DNA from: Pseudomonadota bacterium
Lineage (GTDB): Bacteria > Pseudomonadota > Gammaproteobacteria > Burkholderiales > Rhodocyclaceae
Length of the DNA stretch: 64,000 bases
Reading direction: 5' to 3'
NCBI GenBank assembly: GCA_029776255.1
Contig: JAKOTN010000080.1
Span: 58,586 to 122,585 of the forward strand
Made by a program: the position numbers and the translations under genes. Shown piece by piece: positions 29,201 through 39,201 of the stretch; positions within the stretch are counted from its first letter, which is position 1, and every line of letters starts with the position of its first letter. The notes beneath the pieces are model-generated. The model saw only the letters and a list, made by a program, of their open reading frames with translations, ran no database searches and had not been told where the DNA came from.

Positions 29201-30881
29201 GTTTGAGGTAGTGGTGCGCGCCGTCATCGCCAAGCGCGGCGCTTAATTTCACCTCGACGCGATCGCTGCGCTCCGCCGCCGCCAGGCGTTCGAGATCGGA
29301 GACCGCCGACGCCGGCATCACGCGCTCCTGGTACGACAACGGCAGTTCAGGCACGTAGCGTCGCAGCAGACGATTGCCATGCTCCTCGCCATGGTGCTCG
29401 ATCAGGTGCTGTTTCAGTTCGTCGCTCCAGCCGCGCACGATCCGCGCCACCTGCTTTCCGATGGCCTCGGCATCGTAGCGGTAGCGGGTGCCGACCGGGG
29501 TGTGGACGATGAAATGCAGCCGCGCCAGCCGTGAGTCGCCGAGCATGACGAAGTAGTCAACGCTGACCGCGGCCAGCGTTTCGCGGAGCAATTCCGAAAT
29601 CCGCTCACGGGTGCGGGTATTGAACCTGTCGCGCGGCATATAGACCAGAGCGGACACATAGCGACCCCAGGCGTCGTCGCGCAGAAAAACACGCACCTGC
29701 TCGCGTTCATATACCGCCACAATGCCGCGAGCGATGCGCGTCAAATCGGCCAGCGAGATTTCGATCAACTCGTCGCGAGGATAGGTTTCCAGCACGTTGA
29801 GCAGGGTCTTGTCACGATGGCTGCGCGGCAGAAAACCCATGGCTTGCCGCACCGCGGCGATCTTGTGGCGCACCAGCGGCAGTTCGGTCGCCGCGACATG
29901 ATAAACGTGCGCGGTGTAGAGGCCGACAAAAACGCGCGCTCCGGCGACGCCGCCTGCGTCGTCGTAGCATTTCACGCCGATGAAATCGAGATAGGCGGGG
30001 CGATGGATCGTTGAACGGGCATCCGCCTTGACCAAGGCCACCGGCAGCGGGTCCCTAGTCAAATCGGCGACGCCGTCGGGAATCCCCGCCAGACAGCGGC
30101 CGTAGTGAGGGTGGTCGGCGCGTCGCAGAACGCCGCGGCCACTATCCGCCACCCGCTCCAAGGTAGCGCCGGTGCTGTCCGGGCGATACTCGGCGTAACC
30201 GAGAAAGACGAAATTGTTGGTGGCGATCCAGCGCAGGTAAGTCGCCGCGTCGTCGCCGCTGGCAACGGCGGCGGCGGCCACCTCCTCGCCGGCGCGGCGC
30301 ATGCAGTCCTGCATCGAGGCGCCGTCGTCGACAGCCGCCCGCACGTCGTCCAGCACGCCATGGATTTCCTGCCACACGGCGTCGAGAAAAACGGTGTCGC
30401 CAATACGGTCGATTTCCAGGTGAATCCACGATTCCGCCTGGCAGTCGGCCGTGCCACGCGTTTGCGTTCGCCGCACCTTGCCGTCGGCATCCCGGTCGAC
30501 GCCGAGCACCGGGTGCAACAGGCGATGAATCGCCAAACCGTGGCCATATACCACCATGGTGATCGAGTCGACCAGGAACGGCATGTCGTCGGTCACGATG
30601 TCGATCGCCGTATGCGGCGAATGCCAGCCGTGGCGGTCGAAATCGGGCGTGTACAAGGCCACGGCGGCGCGGCCGGGCTGCCGTTGTTCAGCCAGGCGAA
30701 AATGCTGAACGGCGGCACCGAGCAGATCTTCAGGGCTGGCGTCGCCGGCAGCGTCGCTCAGGTCAACATCGACGAAATACGATTCAAGATGTTCGGCGAG
30801 TGTCGCCGACAGTTTCTGCCGGCTGGCGATTTCGCGCAGATTGCGCCGTAAATCGAGCGGGGATTCGGTTTGCATGCTCAT
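26205..30881 (-). CDS. gdhB: NAD-specific glutamate dehydrogenase, large (about 180 kDa) type
   Basis: Oxidative deamination of glutamate to 2-oxoglutarate with NAD, chiefly catabolic. I start at [14 protein letters not shown] (about 1558 residues), which has a GGAGAAAGG site; an ORF extension of seven codons is unlikely. The long N-terminal regulatory part (with ACT-like segments) is followed by the catalytic dehydrogenase domain near residues 800-1150: [73 protein letters not shown] and [10 protein letters not shown]. The C-terminal helical region completes the family pattern. It sits beside a glutamate importer operon on the same strand, which matches a glutamate-use module. Confidence 0.95.
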   Translation of the reverse strand: [1558 protein letters not shown]

Positions 30882-31108
30882 GCCTTTCTCCAGTGCCCCC
30901 AAAGGAGCGACGGACCGCCAGACAGGCGCGTGTACCGATCATCGGACATCGGATCAGGTGCGGTGAATCGACTCCGACGACTACTTGGCGCCCGTGCGAA
31001 ACACTATGAATACAACCAAAGCGACCAAAGCAACCGAAAAATACGACCAAAAAATTCGCGACACGTGGCCGGAAAGCCGGAAACAACCTTCCCGGCTTCC
31101 GGCAAGGC

Positions 31109-31837
31109 CTAGTGATGCAAAATCTTGGCCAGAAACTGCTGCGCGCGCTCCGAACGCGGATTCTCGAAGAATGCCTCTTTACTGTCGTCCTCGACGATGC
31201 GACCCTGGTCCATGAAGATCACCCGGCTGGCCACCCGTTTGGCGAAACCCATTTCGTGCGTCACGCACATCATGGTCATGCCCTCGCGCGCCAGTTCGGT
31301 CATCACGTCGAGCACTTCGTTGACCATTTCCGGGTCGAGCGCCGACGTCGGTTCGTCGAAGAGCATGCAGATCGGGTCCATCGCCAGCGCCCGGGCAATC
31401 GCCACGCGCTGCTGCTGGCCACCGGAGAGCTGTCCGGGGTATTTCTCCGCCTGCGCGCGCAGACCGACGCGGTCCAGCAGCTTGAAGCCCTTGTCGCGCG
31501 CCACCTCTTGCGTGCGCCCAAGGACCTTCACCTGCGCGATCGCCAGATTGTCGATAATGCTCATATGCGGAAACAGTTCGAAGTTCTGGAAAACCATGCC
31601 CACCGTGGAACGCAGCTTGGAAAGATTGGTTTTCGGATCGCCGACGGACACGCCATTGACGATGATCTCGCCGCTCTGAAACGGCTCGAGACCATTGACC
31701 ACCTTGATCAACGTCGATTTGCCCGAACCCGACGGCCCGCAGACGACAATCACCTCGCCCTTGTGCACCTGTGTGGAACAATCGGTCAGGACCTGGAACG
31801 CGCCGTAATGCTTGCTGACCTTGTTCATCGTAATCAT
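31109..31837 (-). CDS. gltL: Glutamate/aspartate ABC transporter, ATP-binding protein
   Basis: ATPase of a polar amino acid importer. Walker A is GPSGSGKST, the signature is [15 protein letters not shown] and Walker B is [12 protein letters not shown], with the switch His in CVTHEMGFA. Two ATGs compete: AGGAGG abuts the first (31843) but is 7 nt before the second (31837), so I choose the second, [16 protein letters not shown]. Third ABC component of gltI-gltJ-gltK-gltL, all on the minus strand. Confidence 0.94.
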   Translation of the reverse strand: MITMNKVSKHYGAFQVLTDCSTQVHKGEVIVVCGPSGSGKSTLIKVVNGLEPFQSGEIIVNGVSVGDPKTNLSKLRSTVGMVFQNFELFPHMSIIDNLAIAQVKVLGRTQEVARDKGFKLLDRVGLRAQAEKYPGQLSGGQQQRVAIARALAMDPICMLFDEPTSALDPEMVNEVLDVMTELAREGMTMMCVTHEMGFAKRVASRVIFMDQGRIVEDDSKEAFFENPRSERAQQFLAKILHH

Positions 31838-31886
31838 CGACATCCCTCCTCTGGTGATTTTGCTGTCGTTTGGATCGCCCGTCGCT

Positions 31887-32567
31887 TCAGGCGATCTTGA
31901 GCTTTTGCTGATAGCGCCGAACGATTCGCGATGCGGTGAAACAGATCACGAAATAAACCGCACCGGCAAAAAGCAGCAACTCGACCAGACGCCCGTCGCG
32001 GTCGCCGACCTTGTAGGCGGCGCCGAAGAAATCGGCCAGCGCCGACACGTAAACCAGCGAGGTGTCCTGAAACAGGATGATCCCCTGGGTCAACAGCAAC
32101 GGCACCATGTTGCGAAACGCTTGCGGCAGGATGATCAGCCGCATCGACTGTCCGTAGTTCATGCCCAGGGCGCTGGCGGCGGCCATTTGCCCTTTCGGTA
32201 CCGACTGAATGCCGGCGCGCATGATTTCGGAATAGTAAGCGGCCTCGAAAAGCGCGAACCCGGCCATCGCCGACCCCATGCGCATGTCCGAACCGCGCGG
32301 AAAACCGAAAATGCTTTCCAGCAAATGCGGCACGATCAGAAAAAACCACAGCAAGACCATCACCAGCGGCACCGCGCGGAACAGGTTGACGTAACCGGCG
32401 GCGAACCACGACAGCGGTTTGATCGGCGATAGGCGCATCAGCGCCAACAAGGTCCCCCAGAGGATGCCGACAACCACGGCGGTCGCCGTTATCTGAATCG
32501 AAATCTTCATGCCGTCCCAAAGGAAGGGCAACGCGTTTGGAATGGAAGACCAGTCGAAATCGTACAT
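31887..32567 (-). CDS. gltK: Glutamate/aspartate ABC transporter permease GltK
   Basis: A 226-residue inner-membrane permease of the HisMQ family. The N-terminus ([19 protein letters not shown]) is typical of GltK. The EAA loop reads [30 protein letters not shown] and contacts the ATPase. About five membrane spans. It starts one base after the gltJ stop and precedes gltL by about 49 bp. Confidence 0.94.
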   Translation of the reverse strand: MYDFDWSSIPNALPFLWDGMKISIQITATAVVVGILWGTLLALMRLSPIKPLSWFAAGYVNLFRAVPLVMVLLWFFLIVPHLLESIFGFPRGSDMRMGSAMAGFALFEAAYYSEIMRAGIQSVPKGQMAAASALGMNYGQSMRLIILPQAFRNMVPLLLTQGIILFQDTSLVYVSALADFFGAAYKVGDRDGRLVELLLFAGAVYFVICFTASRIVRRYQQKLKIA

Positions 32568-32568
32568 T

Positions 32569-33306
32569 TCACTTTCCTCCGATGTAGCCGGGAACCCGCG
32601 TGCGCGACTCCAGCCAGCGCATGCTGAACATCACCACGACGTTGATGACCAGATAGGCCAGCGTCACCGCGATGAAGGATTCATAGGGCTGCGCGGTGTA
32701 ATCGACCAATTGCCGTCCCTGTGCCGCCAATTCCAGCAAGCCGATCGTCGAGCAAACAGCCGAGTTCTTGAAAATATTCAGAAATTCCGAGGTCAGCGGC
32801 GGAACGATCAAGCGCACCGCCATCGGCAGAAGGACATAGCGATACGTTTGCGGCAAGGTGAATCCCATCGCCAAGGCGGCGTTCTTTTGCCCTCGCGGCA
32901 GGGAGTTGATACCGGACCGCACCTGTTCGGCAACGCGGGCGCTGGTGAACAAGGCCAGACAGATCATCGAGGAAAGAAACTGTTGCATGAATGGGTTGCT
33001 CTGCTTGAACGCATTGCCCAGGCTCTCCGGCAGCAACTCCGGCATCACGAAATACCAGAGAAAAAGCTGCACCAACAGCGGTATGTTGCGAAAAATCTCA
33101 ACATACGCGGTGGCCAGACCCGACAGCCATTTATTGGGAACCGTCCGCAGCACCCCGACCACCGCGCCGACCGCCAGCGCAATCAACCAAGCCGACAGCG
33201 ACAGGGCAATGGTCGTTTTGAAACCATGAAACATCCAGCCGAGATAGGTGTCGCCACCCGACGCCGCCGGTTGCAGAAAAACGCCCCAGTTCCAGTTGTA
33301 ACCCAT
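32569..33306 (-). CDS. gltJ: Glutamate/aspartate ABC transporter permease GltJ
   Basis: A 245-residue permease of the same family; [29 protein letters not shown] is the characteristic GltJ start. The EAA loop is [27 protein letters not shown]. About five membrane spans. It pairs with GltK to form the heterodimeric channel. A GGGAGA site precedes the ATG; 145 bp separate it from gltI. Confidence 0.94.
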   Translation of the reverse strand: MGYNWNWGVFLQPAASGGDTYLGWMFHGFKTTIALSLSAWLIALAVGAVVGVLRTVPNKWLSGLATAYVEIFRNIPLLVQLFLWYFVMPELLPESLGNAFKQSNPFMQQFLSSMICLALFTSARVAEQVRSGINSLPRGQKNAALAMGFTLPQTYRYVLLPMAVRLIVPPLTSEFLNIFKNSAVCSTIGLLELAAQGRQLVDYTAQPYESFIAVTLAYLVINVVVMFSMRWLESRTRVPGYIGGK

Positions 33307-33451
33307 TTCGACTCTCCCAGGAACGAACAGGACAAGCGCGGCCAGGCGACCCCAGCCGTGACCACGACGAGGACCGGAATCAGGTCGCTATTCGCAAGGA
33401 ATCCGCCAGAGACCGAAAGACCTCTGGCGAAGGCTTCTGAAGCCGGTGAAA

Positions 33452-34357
33452 CTATTCGAAGGCCTTGTCGTTCGGTGACTTGTAGAGCTTCTTCATGGCG
33501 TCCGACAACGGGAAATTCAGATTCAAGCCTTTCGGCGGAATCGGCTGCAGGAACCATTTGGCGTAAATTTTTTCCGCCTCGCCCGAGGTCATGGCCTTGG
33601 CCAAGGCGCCATCGACCACTTTCTTGAACGCCGGGTCATCCTTGCGCAGCATGCAACCGTACGCCTCGTAGGATTGCGGAACACCAACCACCGTCCAGTC
33701 GCTGGCCCGTTTGGCCTTGGCCATTTCGCCGTAAAGCAAAGCGTCGTCCATCATGAAGGCAACCGCGCGACCGGTTTCCAGCGTCAGGAACGACTCGCCG
33801 TGGTCCTTGGCGCTGATGATGTTCATGTTCATGCGCTTGTCTTCGTTCATCTTGCGCAACAGACGCTCGGAGGTGGTGCCGGCGGTGGTGACGACATTCT
33901 TGCCCGCCAGATCGGAAAAATCCTTGATTCCCGAATTGGTCTTGGTCATCAAGCGGGTGCCGATGATGAAGATGGTGTTCGAAAAACCGACCTGCTTCTG
34001 ACGCTCCGTGTTGTTGGTCGTCGACCCGCATTCGAGGTCGACCGAACCATTCTGGACCAGCGTGATACGGTTGGCCGAGGTGACGGGCATCAGTTTCACC
34101 TCCAGCTTGCTTAACTTCAACTCGGCCTTGATGGCATCGACGGCCTTAAGCATCAACTCGTGCGAATAGCCGATCACCTGCTGCTTGTCGTCGTAATAGG
34201 AGAACGGAATGGAGGATTCCCGGTGCCCGAGGGTGATCACGCCGGTATCCTTGATCTTTTTCAGCGTTCCGCCAGCATCCTGAGCCATCGCCGATGTTGC
34301 CAGCAGAGTCGTCGCCAGCGTTGCCGCCAGCATAAAGCACTTGGAATTATTGATCAT
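33452..34357 (-). CDS. gltI: Glutamate/aspartate ABC transporter, periplasmic binding protein
   Basis: A 301-residue solute-binding protein. Sec signal MINNSKCFMLAATLATTLLATSAMA, then DAGGTLKKIKDTGVITLGHRESSIPFSYYDD (ligand-binding N-lobe), TSANRITLVQNGSVDLECGSTTNN and RMNMNIISAKDHGESFLTLETGRAVAFMMDD. The ECGSTTNNTERQKQV and TTSERL segments fit the GltI/DEBP subgroup for glutamate and aspartate. First gene of the importer operon, with GAGGAGAAACG before the ATG. The AT-rich 270 bp upstream probably carries the promoter; no clear sigma-54 element was found. Confidence 0.94.
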   Translation of the reverse strand: MINNSKCFMLAATLATTLLATSAMAQDAGGTLKKIKDTGVITLGHRESSIPFSYYDDKQQVIGYSHELMLKAVDAIKAELKLSKLEVKLMPVTSANRITLVQNGSVDLECGSTTNNTERQKQVGFSNTIFIIGTRLMTKTNSGIKDFSDLAGKNVVTTAGTTSERLLRKMNEDKRMNMNIISAKDHGESFLTLETGRAVAFMMDDALLYGEMAKAKRASDWTVVGVPQSYEAYGCMLRKDDPAFKKVVDGALAKAMTSGEAEKIYAKWFLQPIPPKGLNLNFPLSDAMKKLYKSPNDKAFE

Positions 34358-34628
34358 CGTTTCTCCTCACTCTCCATTCGAACTTACAAGCACATAGAAG
34401 TTATCCAGCCAATGGCGGACTGCTGATTGTGGCATGACTGACTTGAGATGCCAAGCGATTGGCAACGCAAAAAAGGCGAATGCGCGCCGGACGTGGCACT
34501 CTCGGCCCTGGAAGGCCACGCCACGTCAATCGGCCGCGCGCGCGGTATCGCCAAATCATTAGAGTGCGAACAAGCCTTACAATTCAGCCTGCCGCAGATT
34601 CTCCGATCAATGCGTGACAAGGTCTCCG

Positions 34629-36407
34629 ATGAAGTCCGCTGACATTCGCTACAGCATTCGCCCATGCAATCCTGACGCGCATCTTTTTGAAGTGCGCTGC
34701 ACCTTGCTGGAAAGTGACCCGGACGGTCAGCGGTTTGCCCTGCCGGCGTGGATTCCCGGCAGCTACCTGATTCGCGACTTTGCGCGCCATGTGGTGGCCA
34801 TCCGCGCCGAGAGCAACGGCAAGGCCGTGCGCCTCGACAAAATCGACAAGCATACCTGGCAAGCGGCCCCGGTGGACACGGAAGCCGCGTTGACCGTCAT
34901 CTGCGAGGTTTACGCCTGGGATTTGTCGGTACGCGGGGCGCACCTCGACCGAACGCATGCTTTTTTCAACGGCAGCAGTGTTTTTCTCCGCCCGGTCGGT
35001 CACGAGCGGCGACCGTGTCTGCTCGATGTCCAACGACCGAGCGGCATTGCTTTCGAGGACTGGCGCGTCGCCACCGCGATGACGCCGGCCAGCGGCGAAA
35101 AAGGCGCGGCGCGGCGCCACGGCTTCGGCCTTTATCGCGCCGCCGACTACAACGAACTGATCGACCACCCTTTCGAGATAGGGACCTTCACCCTCGCCAC
35201 CTTCAAAGCCTGCGGCGTGCCGCACGACGTGGCGATCAGTGGTCGCCACGATTGCGATCTGGCACGCCTGACAGACGATTTGACCCGGTTGTGCGAATGG
35301 CAGATCGGTTTTTTCGGCGAACCCGCGCCGACGACGCGCTATGTTTTTCTGGTGACCGTGGTCGGAGAAGGCTACGGAGGACTGGAGCACCGAAACTCGA
35401 CGGCGCTGCTCTGCGCGCGCAACGATCTGCCTTACGCCGGCATGCGCGGCACGCCGGACGCTTACCGAACCTTCCTGGGCTTGTGCAGTCACGAATACTT
35501 TCACACCTGGAACGTCAAACGAATCAAGCCGGCCGCCTTCGCCACGTACAACCTCGGCGCCGAGAACCACACCACCCTGCTCTGGGCGTTCGAAGGTTTC
35601 ACCTCTTACTACGACGATTTAGCCTTGCTGCGCAGCGGCCTGATTCGTACCAAGGACTGGCTGGCGCTGCTCGCCAAAACGATGGACGATGTCTGGCGAA
35701 ATCCCGGCCGGCAACGACAGAGCGTCGCCGAATCGAGTTTCGACGCCTGGACAAAATATTACCGTCCAGACGAAAACACGCCCAATGCGGTGGTCAGTTA
35801 CTACGCCAAGGGTGCCCTGGTGGCGCTCGCTCTCGACTTGACGCTGCGCGCCGGCACACAAAACCGGATCGCGCTGGACCACGTGATGCGCGCGCTATGG
35901 CAACGACACGGCCGATGCGACAAACCAGTCGGCGACGACGACATCCGTCTCCTCGCCGAGGAACTCTCGGGCCTGGATTTACGCGCCTTCTTCACCGAGG
36001 CGATCAATGGCACCGCGGACTTGCCACTGCGGCGGCTGTTGAAACCTTTCGGCATCCGCCTCAAGCGCGCGGCACAAAACGCAACACCATCGCTCGGCGT
36101 CAAGATCGCCTGTGACGGAAAAGATGTCAAACTGGCAACGGTGTATTCGTGCAGCCCCGCGCAAGAAGCCGGCTTGGCTGCCGGCGACTTGTTGCTGGCA
36201 ATCGACGGTCTGCGCGTCACCCCCTCGTCCCTCGAAGCGCGGCTGAGTCGTCGAAAAGCCGGCGCCTCAGTCGAAATACATGCCTTTCGCCGCGACGAAC
36301 TGATGACGTTCTCGGTGCGACTCGCGCCGCCGGTCAAGGAAAAACACACGCTGACGCTCGAACGGCAAAAGCATGCCGGGTTACGCCGGGATTGGCTGGG
36401 CCGGTAA
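34629..36407 (+). CDS. M61-family metallopeptidase (glycyl-aminopeptidase type) with PDZ domain
   Basis: A 592-residue protein of peptidase family M61. The beta-sandwich N-domain contains FALPAWIPGSYLIRDFARHV. The zinc site is CSHEYFHTWNVKR (HExxH variant with His-Glu-Tyr-Phe-His), with downstream LLWAFEGFTSYYDDL giving the third ligand. The C-terminal PDZ domain reads VYSCSPAQEAGLAAGDLLLAIDGLRV. There is no signal peptide, so it is probably cytoplasmic. Known members prefer N-terminal Gly or Ala. Start at MKSADIRYSIRP with AAGG upstream. Confidence 0.9.
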   Translation: MKSADIRYSIRPCNPDAHLFEVRCTLLESDPDGQRFALPAWIPGSYLIRDFARHVVAIRAESNGKAVRLDKIDKHTWQAAPVDTEAALTVICEVYAWDLSVRGAHLDRTHAFFNGSSVFLRPVGHERRPCLLDVQRPSGIAFEDWRVATAMTPASGEKGAARRHGFGLYRAADYNELIDHPFEIGTFTLATFKACGVPHDVAISGRHDCDLARLTDDLTRLCEWQIGFFGEPAPTTRYVFLVTVVGEGYGGLEHRNSTALLCARNDLPYAGMRGTPDAYRTFLGLCSHEYFHTWNVKRIKPAAFATYNLGAENHTTLLWAFEGFTSYYDDLALLRSGLIRTKDWLALLAKTMDDVWRNPGRQRQSVAESSFDAWTKYYRPDENTPNAVVSYYAKGALVALALDLTLRAGTQNRIALDHVMRALWQRHGRCDKPVGDDDIRLLAEELSGLDLRAFFTEAINGTADLPLRRLLKPFGIRLKRAAQNATPSLGVKIACDGKDVKLATVYSCSPAQEAGLAAGDLLLAIDGLRVTPSSLEARLSRRKAGASVEIHAFRRDELMTFSVRLAPPVKEKHTLTLERQKHAGLRRDWLGR

Positions 36408-36464
36408 CCTCCACCGACCAACGACACAGCCGTTTCCTGGTCAATCCTCTCCTGCGGACATGTC

Positions 36465-37103
36465 ATGATCGACCTCGCCCACCTTCGCAAAAACTACGAA
36501 CGCGCCGAACTGAACGAGAGCGCCTCGCATGCCGACCCATTGCGCCAGTTCGAGCAATGGATCGGCGAAGCCATTGCCGCAAAACTCCCCGAACCCAATG
36601 CCATGACGCTGGCCACCGTCGACGGCCACATGCGCCCATCGACGCGGGTAGTGCTGATCAAGGGGTATGATGAAAAGGGCATCACCTGGTTTACCAACTA
36701 CGACAGCAGGAAAGGCCGCGAATTGGCGGCCAATCCCTGGGCCGCGCTGCAATTTCACTGGATCGAACTGGAACGCGTGGTGCGCATCGAAGGCCGCGTC
36801 GAAAAAGTGGCCGACGAGGAAAGCGATGCCTATTTCGCCACCCGCCCGCTCGACTCACGCCTCGGCGCGTGGGCCAGTCCGCAGAGTCGGGTGATTGCCG
36901 ATCGCGGCGTGCTGCTGGCCAACGCCGCCCGCTACGGCGCCAAGTTCCTGCTCCAGCCGCCGCGCCCGCCGCACTGGGGCGGCTATCGCCTGCAACCCGA
37001 CACTTGGGAGTTCTGGCAAGGCAGAAAAAGCCGTCTGCACGACCGCCTGCGTTACCGGCTCGACGATCAAAGCCAATGGATTCGCGAGCGCCTGGCGCCC
37101 TGA
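36465..37103 (+). CDS. pdxH: Pyridoxamine/pyridoxine 5'-phosphate oxidase
   Basis: FMN-dependent last step of pyridoxal 5'-phosphate synthesis. A 212-residue protein with the family pattern [45 protein letters not shown] (FMN and substrate binding), [45 protein letters not shown] and the terminal R-L-x-P. Full length and normal. It ends 9 bp from the convergent trmO gene. Confidence 0.97.
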   Translation: MIDLAHLRKNYERAELNESASHADPLRQFEQWIGEAIAAKLPEPNAMTLATVDGHMRPSTRVVLIKGYDEKGITWFTNYDSRKGRELAANPWAALQFHWIELERVVRIEGRVEKVADEESDAYFATRPLDSRLGAWASPQSRVIADRGVLLANAARYGAKFLLQPPRPPHWGGYRLQPDTWEFWQGRKSRLHDRLRYRLDDQSQWIRERLAP

Positions 37104-37112
37104 CACCGCCTC

Positions 37113-37835
37113 CTAGGCCCCTTCTCTCCTCACGGGAACGATCTCCTCGACAATCGCCTGCGTCGTGGAACAGCGCCACTTAACCTCGAGATCGTACAGG
37201 CGAAAGCCATATATCCGCCGCGGATCGTCGGCATACGCTGGACGCGGGTCTTGCGCCAACAGTTCGCACAACAACGCCTCGAGGTCGGGCCACCGCTGGT
37301 CGGCAAGTTGCGCCCGCGCCCGCGCCGTGAAGACAACGGACAACTGACGAGGCGGGCCGTCCACAAAGCCGCCACGCGCCGTCGGCAAACTTTCGACGAA
37401 CGGAACATAGGGCTTAATGTCGAGAATCGGCGTGCCGTCAAGTAAATCGACGCCGGCAAACGTAAGTCGCACGCCGTCACGACTATCGATGTCGATTAAC
37501 TCCACCAGCGACAAACCCAAGGCATTTGGCCGATAAGGGCTGCGACTGGCAAACACGCCGACCCGTTCGTTGCCGCCAAGGCGTGGCGGGCGCACCGTCG
37601 GACGCCAGAGTCCGGCCGTGCGATGGAAGACGAAAGTCAGCCAGACATGCGAAAACGCGGCCAGGCCGCGCACCGCCTCGCCGCGCGCATAGGGAGGCAA
37701 GAGTTGCAGTCGACCACGCGCATGCGGCGCCAGTCGCGGTTGCCGTGGAATACCGAAGCGATCGCCGAAGGGCGTGCGCAGGTAGCCGATTGGGGAGACC
37801 AAAAACTCAGGGGCAACGATCGGGGAAACAGGCAT
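37113..37835 (-). CDS. trmO: tRNA m6t6A37 methyltransferase TrmO (TsaA/YaeB family)
   Basis: S-adenosylmethionine-dependent methyltransferase acting on N6-threonylcarbamoyladenosine at position 37 of some tRNAs. The start is the ATG MPVSPIVAPEFLVSPIGYLRTPF; an upstream TTG is less likely. Conserved: GIPRQPRL, GLAAFSHVWLTFVFH, RPPRLGGNERVGVFASRSPYRPNALGLSLVEL and LLDGTPILDIKPYVPFVE. The C-terminal part with DDPRRIYGFRLYDLEVKW completes the domain. About 240 residues. Convergent with pdxH. Confidence 0.93.
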   Translation of the reverse strand: MPVSPIVAPEFLVSPIGYLRTPFGDRFGIPRQPRLAPHARGRLQLLPPYARGEAVRGLAAFSHVWLTFVFHRTAGLWRPTVRPPRLGGNERVGVFASRSPYRPNALGLSLVELIDIDSRDGVRLTFAGVDLLDGTPILDIKPYVPFVESLPTARGGFVDGPPRQLSVVFTARARAQLADQRWPDLEALLCELLAQDPRPAYADDPRRIYGFRLYDLEVKWRCSTTQAIVEEIVPVRREGA

Positions 37836-37900
37836 GGCCGAAAAGAGCAAGAAGGCGCCGCCGGACCACTAACCTGATCGGCAGAGCCGGACGCCGGATA

Positions 37901-38275
37901 TCAAACGCCGGCCAGCCGGAGCGCGTGCGCGGCCATCGCCTGCATCACCGCCTCTGCCTCGCCGACCGCCGCCGCCAGTTGAAAATCAATCCGGGGATGA
38001 CGCGCCCGCAACTCCTCGACCAGCAGCGGCACATCGCGTTGCAAATGACCGCCACGCGCGATGAACATCGGCAAAATCAGAATCCGCTGAAACCCCTCCG
38101 GCAGAAGCGTTTCGACGGACGCTTGCAAACGGGGCTGCATGAATTCGAAAAACGCGAGCTCGACACGCAATGCCGGCGCGTGTTCGCGCATGATCGAGGC
38201 GACATGTTTCAACGGCGCTGCCCACTCGGGGTCGCGAGCGCCATGAGCAAAAAGTATCAATGCGGTCTTGGGCAT
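37901..38275 (-). CDS. CbiX/SirB-type chelatase (sirohydrochlorin chelatase-like)
   Basis: A 124-residue small chelatase-fold protein. It starts MPKTALILFAHGARDPEW with the conserved metal-binding His, then VELAFFEFMQPRLQASVETLL and ILILPMFIARGGHLQRDVPLLVEELR with the second His. Members insert Co2+ or Fe2+ (also Ni2+) into sirohydrochlorin for cobalamin or siroheme. The metal cannot be predicted here. Same strand as ubiG and trmO, 66 bp from trmO. Confidence 0.88.
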   Translation of the reverse strand: MPKTALILFAHGARDPEWAAPLKHVASIMREHAPALRVELAFFEFMQPRLQASVETLLPEGFQRILILPMFIARGGHLQRDVPLLVEELRARHPRIDFQLAAAVGEAEAVMQAMAAHALRLAGV

Positions 38276-38343
38276 GCCTTTCTCCCGTCGCGACGGCGGT
38301 CGCCCGCGCGATTGACCATTTCAGGCTCACTGCCGGTCCGCGG

Positions 38344-39039
38344 TCAGTCCTTGCGCATGTGCAGCAGGTAATTGACATCGGTATCACGACCCAGGGAATA
38401 GCGCCCGGTCAGAGGGTTATAGCTCATACCGCACAAATCGTCTGCTTCGAGACCGACCTGCCGCCCCCAGCGCAAAATCTCCGATGGCTTAAGAAATTTC
38501 GCATAGTCATGCGTGCCTTTCGGCAACATCCGCAGAACGTATTCGGCACCGATGACGGCCAGCAGGTACGCTTTCGGATTGCGGTTGATGGTCGAGAAAA
38601 AGACATGCCCTCCCGGTTTGACCAACGCCGCGCACGCGGCAATCGTACTCGCCGGATCGGGGACATGTTCGAGCATCTCCATGCAGGTAACGGCATCGAA
38701 GCATCCCGCTCGCTCGGCAGCCAGATCCTCGGCGGAGATTTTGCGATAGTCGACCGCCAGCCCGCTTTCCAGCAGATGCAGACGCGCCACGCTCAGCGCC
38801 TTGTCAGAAAGATCGATACCGGTCACCGTCGCCCCCTTCCCGGACATGGCCTCGGAAAGCAAGCCTCCCCCACAGCCGATGTCGACGACCTGCTTGCCGG
38901 TTAATCGGCAGCGTTCGTCTATCCACCCCAGGCGCAAGGGGTTGATGTCGTGCAAGGGTTTGAAATCGCTGCTCGGATCCCACCAACGATGGGCCAGTTG
39001 GGAGAATTTGTCGAGTTCGGTCTGGTCGGCGTTGATCAT
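38344..39039 (-). CDS. ubiG: Ubiquinone biosynthesis O-methyltransferase UbiG
   Basis: Both O-methylation steps of ubiquinone synthesis. A 231-residue SAM methyltransferase: [29 protein letters not shown] is the UbiG-specific N-terminus, [15 protein letters not shown] is motif I and [16 protein letters not shown] is the post-I/II region; [10 protein letters not shown] and [13 protein letters not shown] follow. Downstream of an OmpA gene in the order ompA-ubiG, a layout seen often in betaproteobacteria. Confidence 0.96.
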   Translation of the reverse strand: MINADQTELDKFSQLAHRWWDPSSDFKPLHDINPLRLGWIDERCRLTGKQVVDIGCGGGLLSEAMSGKGATVTGIDLSDKALSVARLHLLESGLAVDYRKISAEDLAAERAGCFDAVTCMEMLEHVPDPASTIAACAALVKPGGHVFFSTINRNPKAYLLAVIGAEYVLRMLPKGTHDYAKFLKPSEILRWGRQVGLEADDLCGMSYNPLTGRYSLGRDTDVNYLLHMRKD

Positions 39040-39156
39040 CGGAAACGGTCCATTGAAGGAGTTTCAACTATAGCGGGGTTTCGGTCAGCGCCACAAGCGG
39101 CGCCAGCAGTCGACGCAGGGTAAGCACGCCGCCAGTCAGGCGCGCTCATTGTCACG

Positions 39157-39185
39157 AAAAAAAGCCCTGCCATGGCAGGGCTTTT
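39157..39185 (-). terminator. Intrinsic terminator of the first OmpA gene
   Basis: AAAGCCCTGC-CATG-GCAGGGCTTT with flanking A and T tracts directly after the OmpA stop. Bidirectional in principle; on the minus strand it ends in TTTTTTT. Confidence 0.9.
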
Positions 39186-39201
39186 CGAAGCCGTGATCGG
39201 T

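Noticed and set aside
34448..34642. 64-codon plus-strand frame before the M61 peptidase
   Set aside because: No ribosome-binding site or motif, and it runs into the start of the peptidase gene in another frame.
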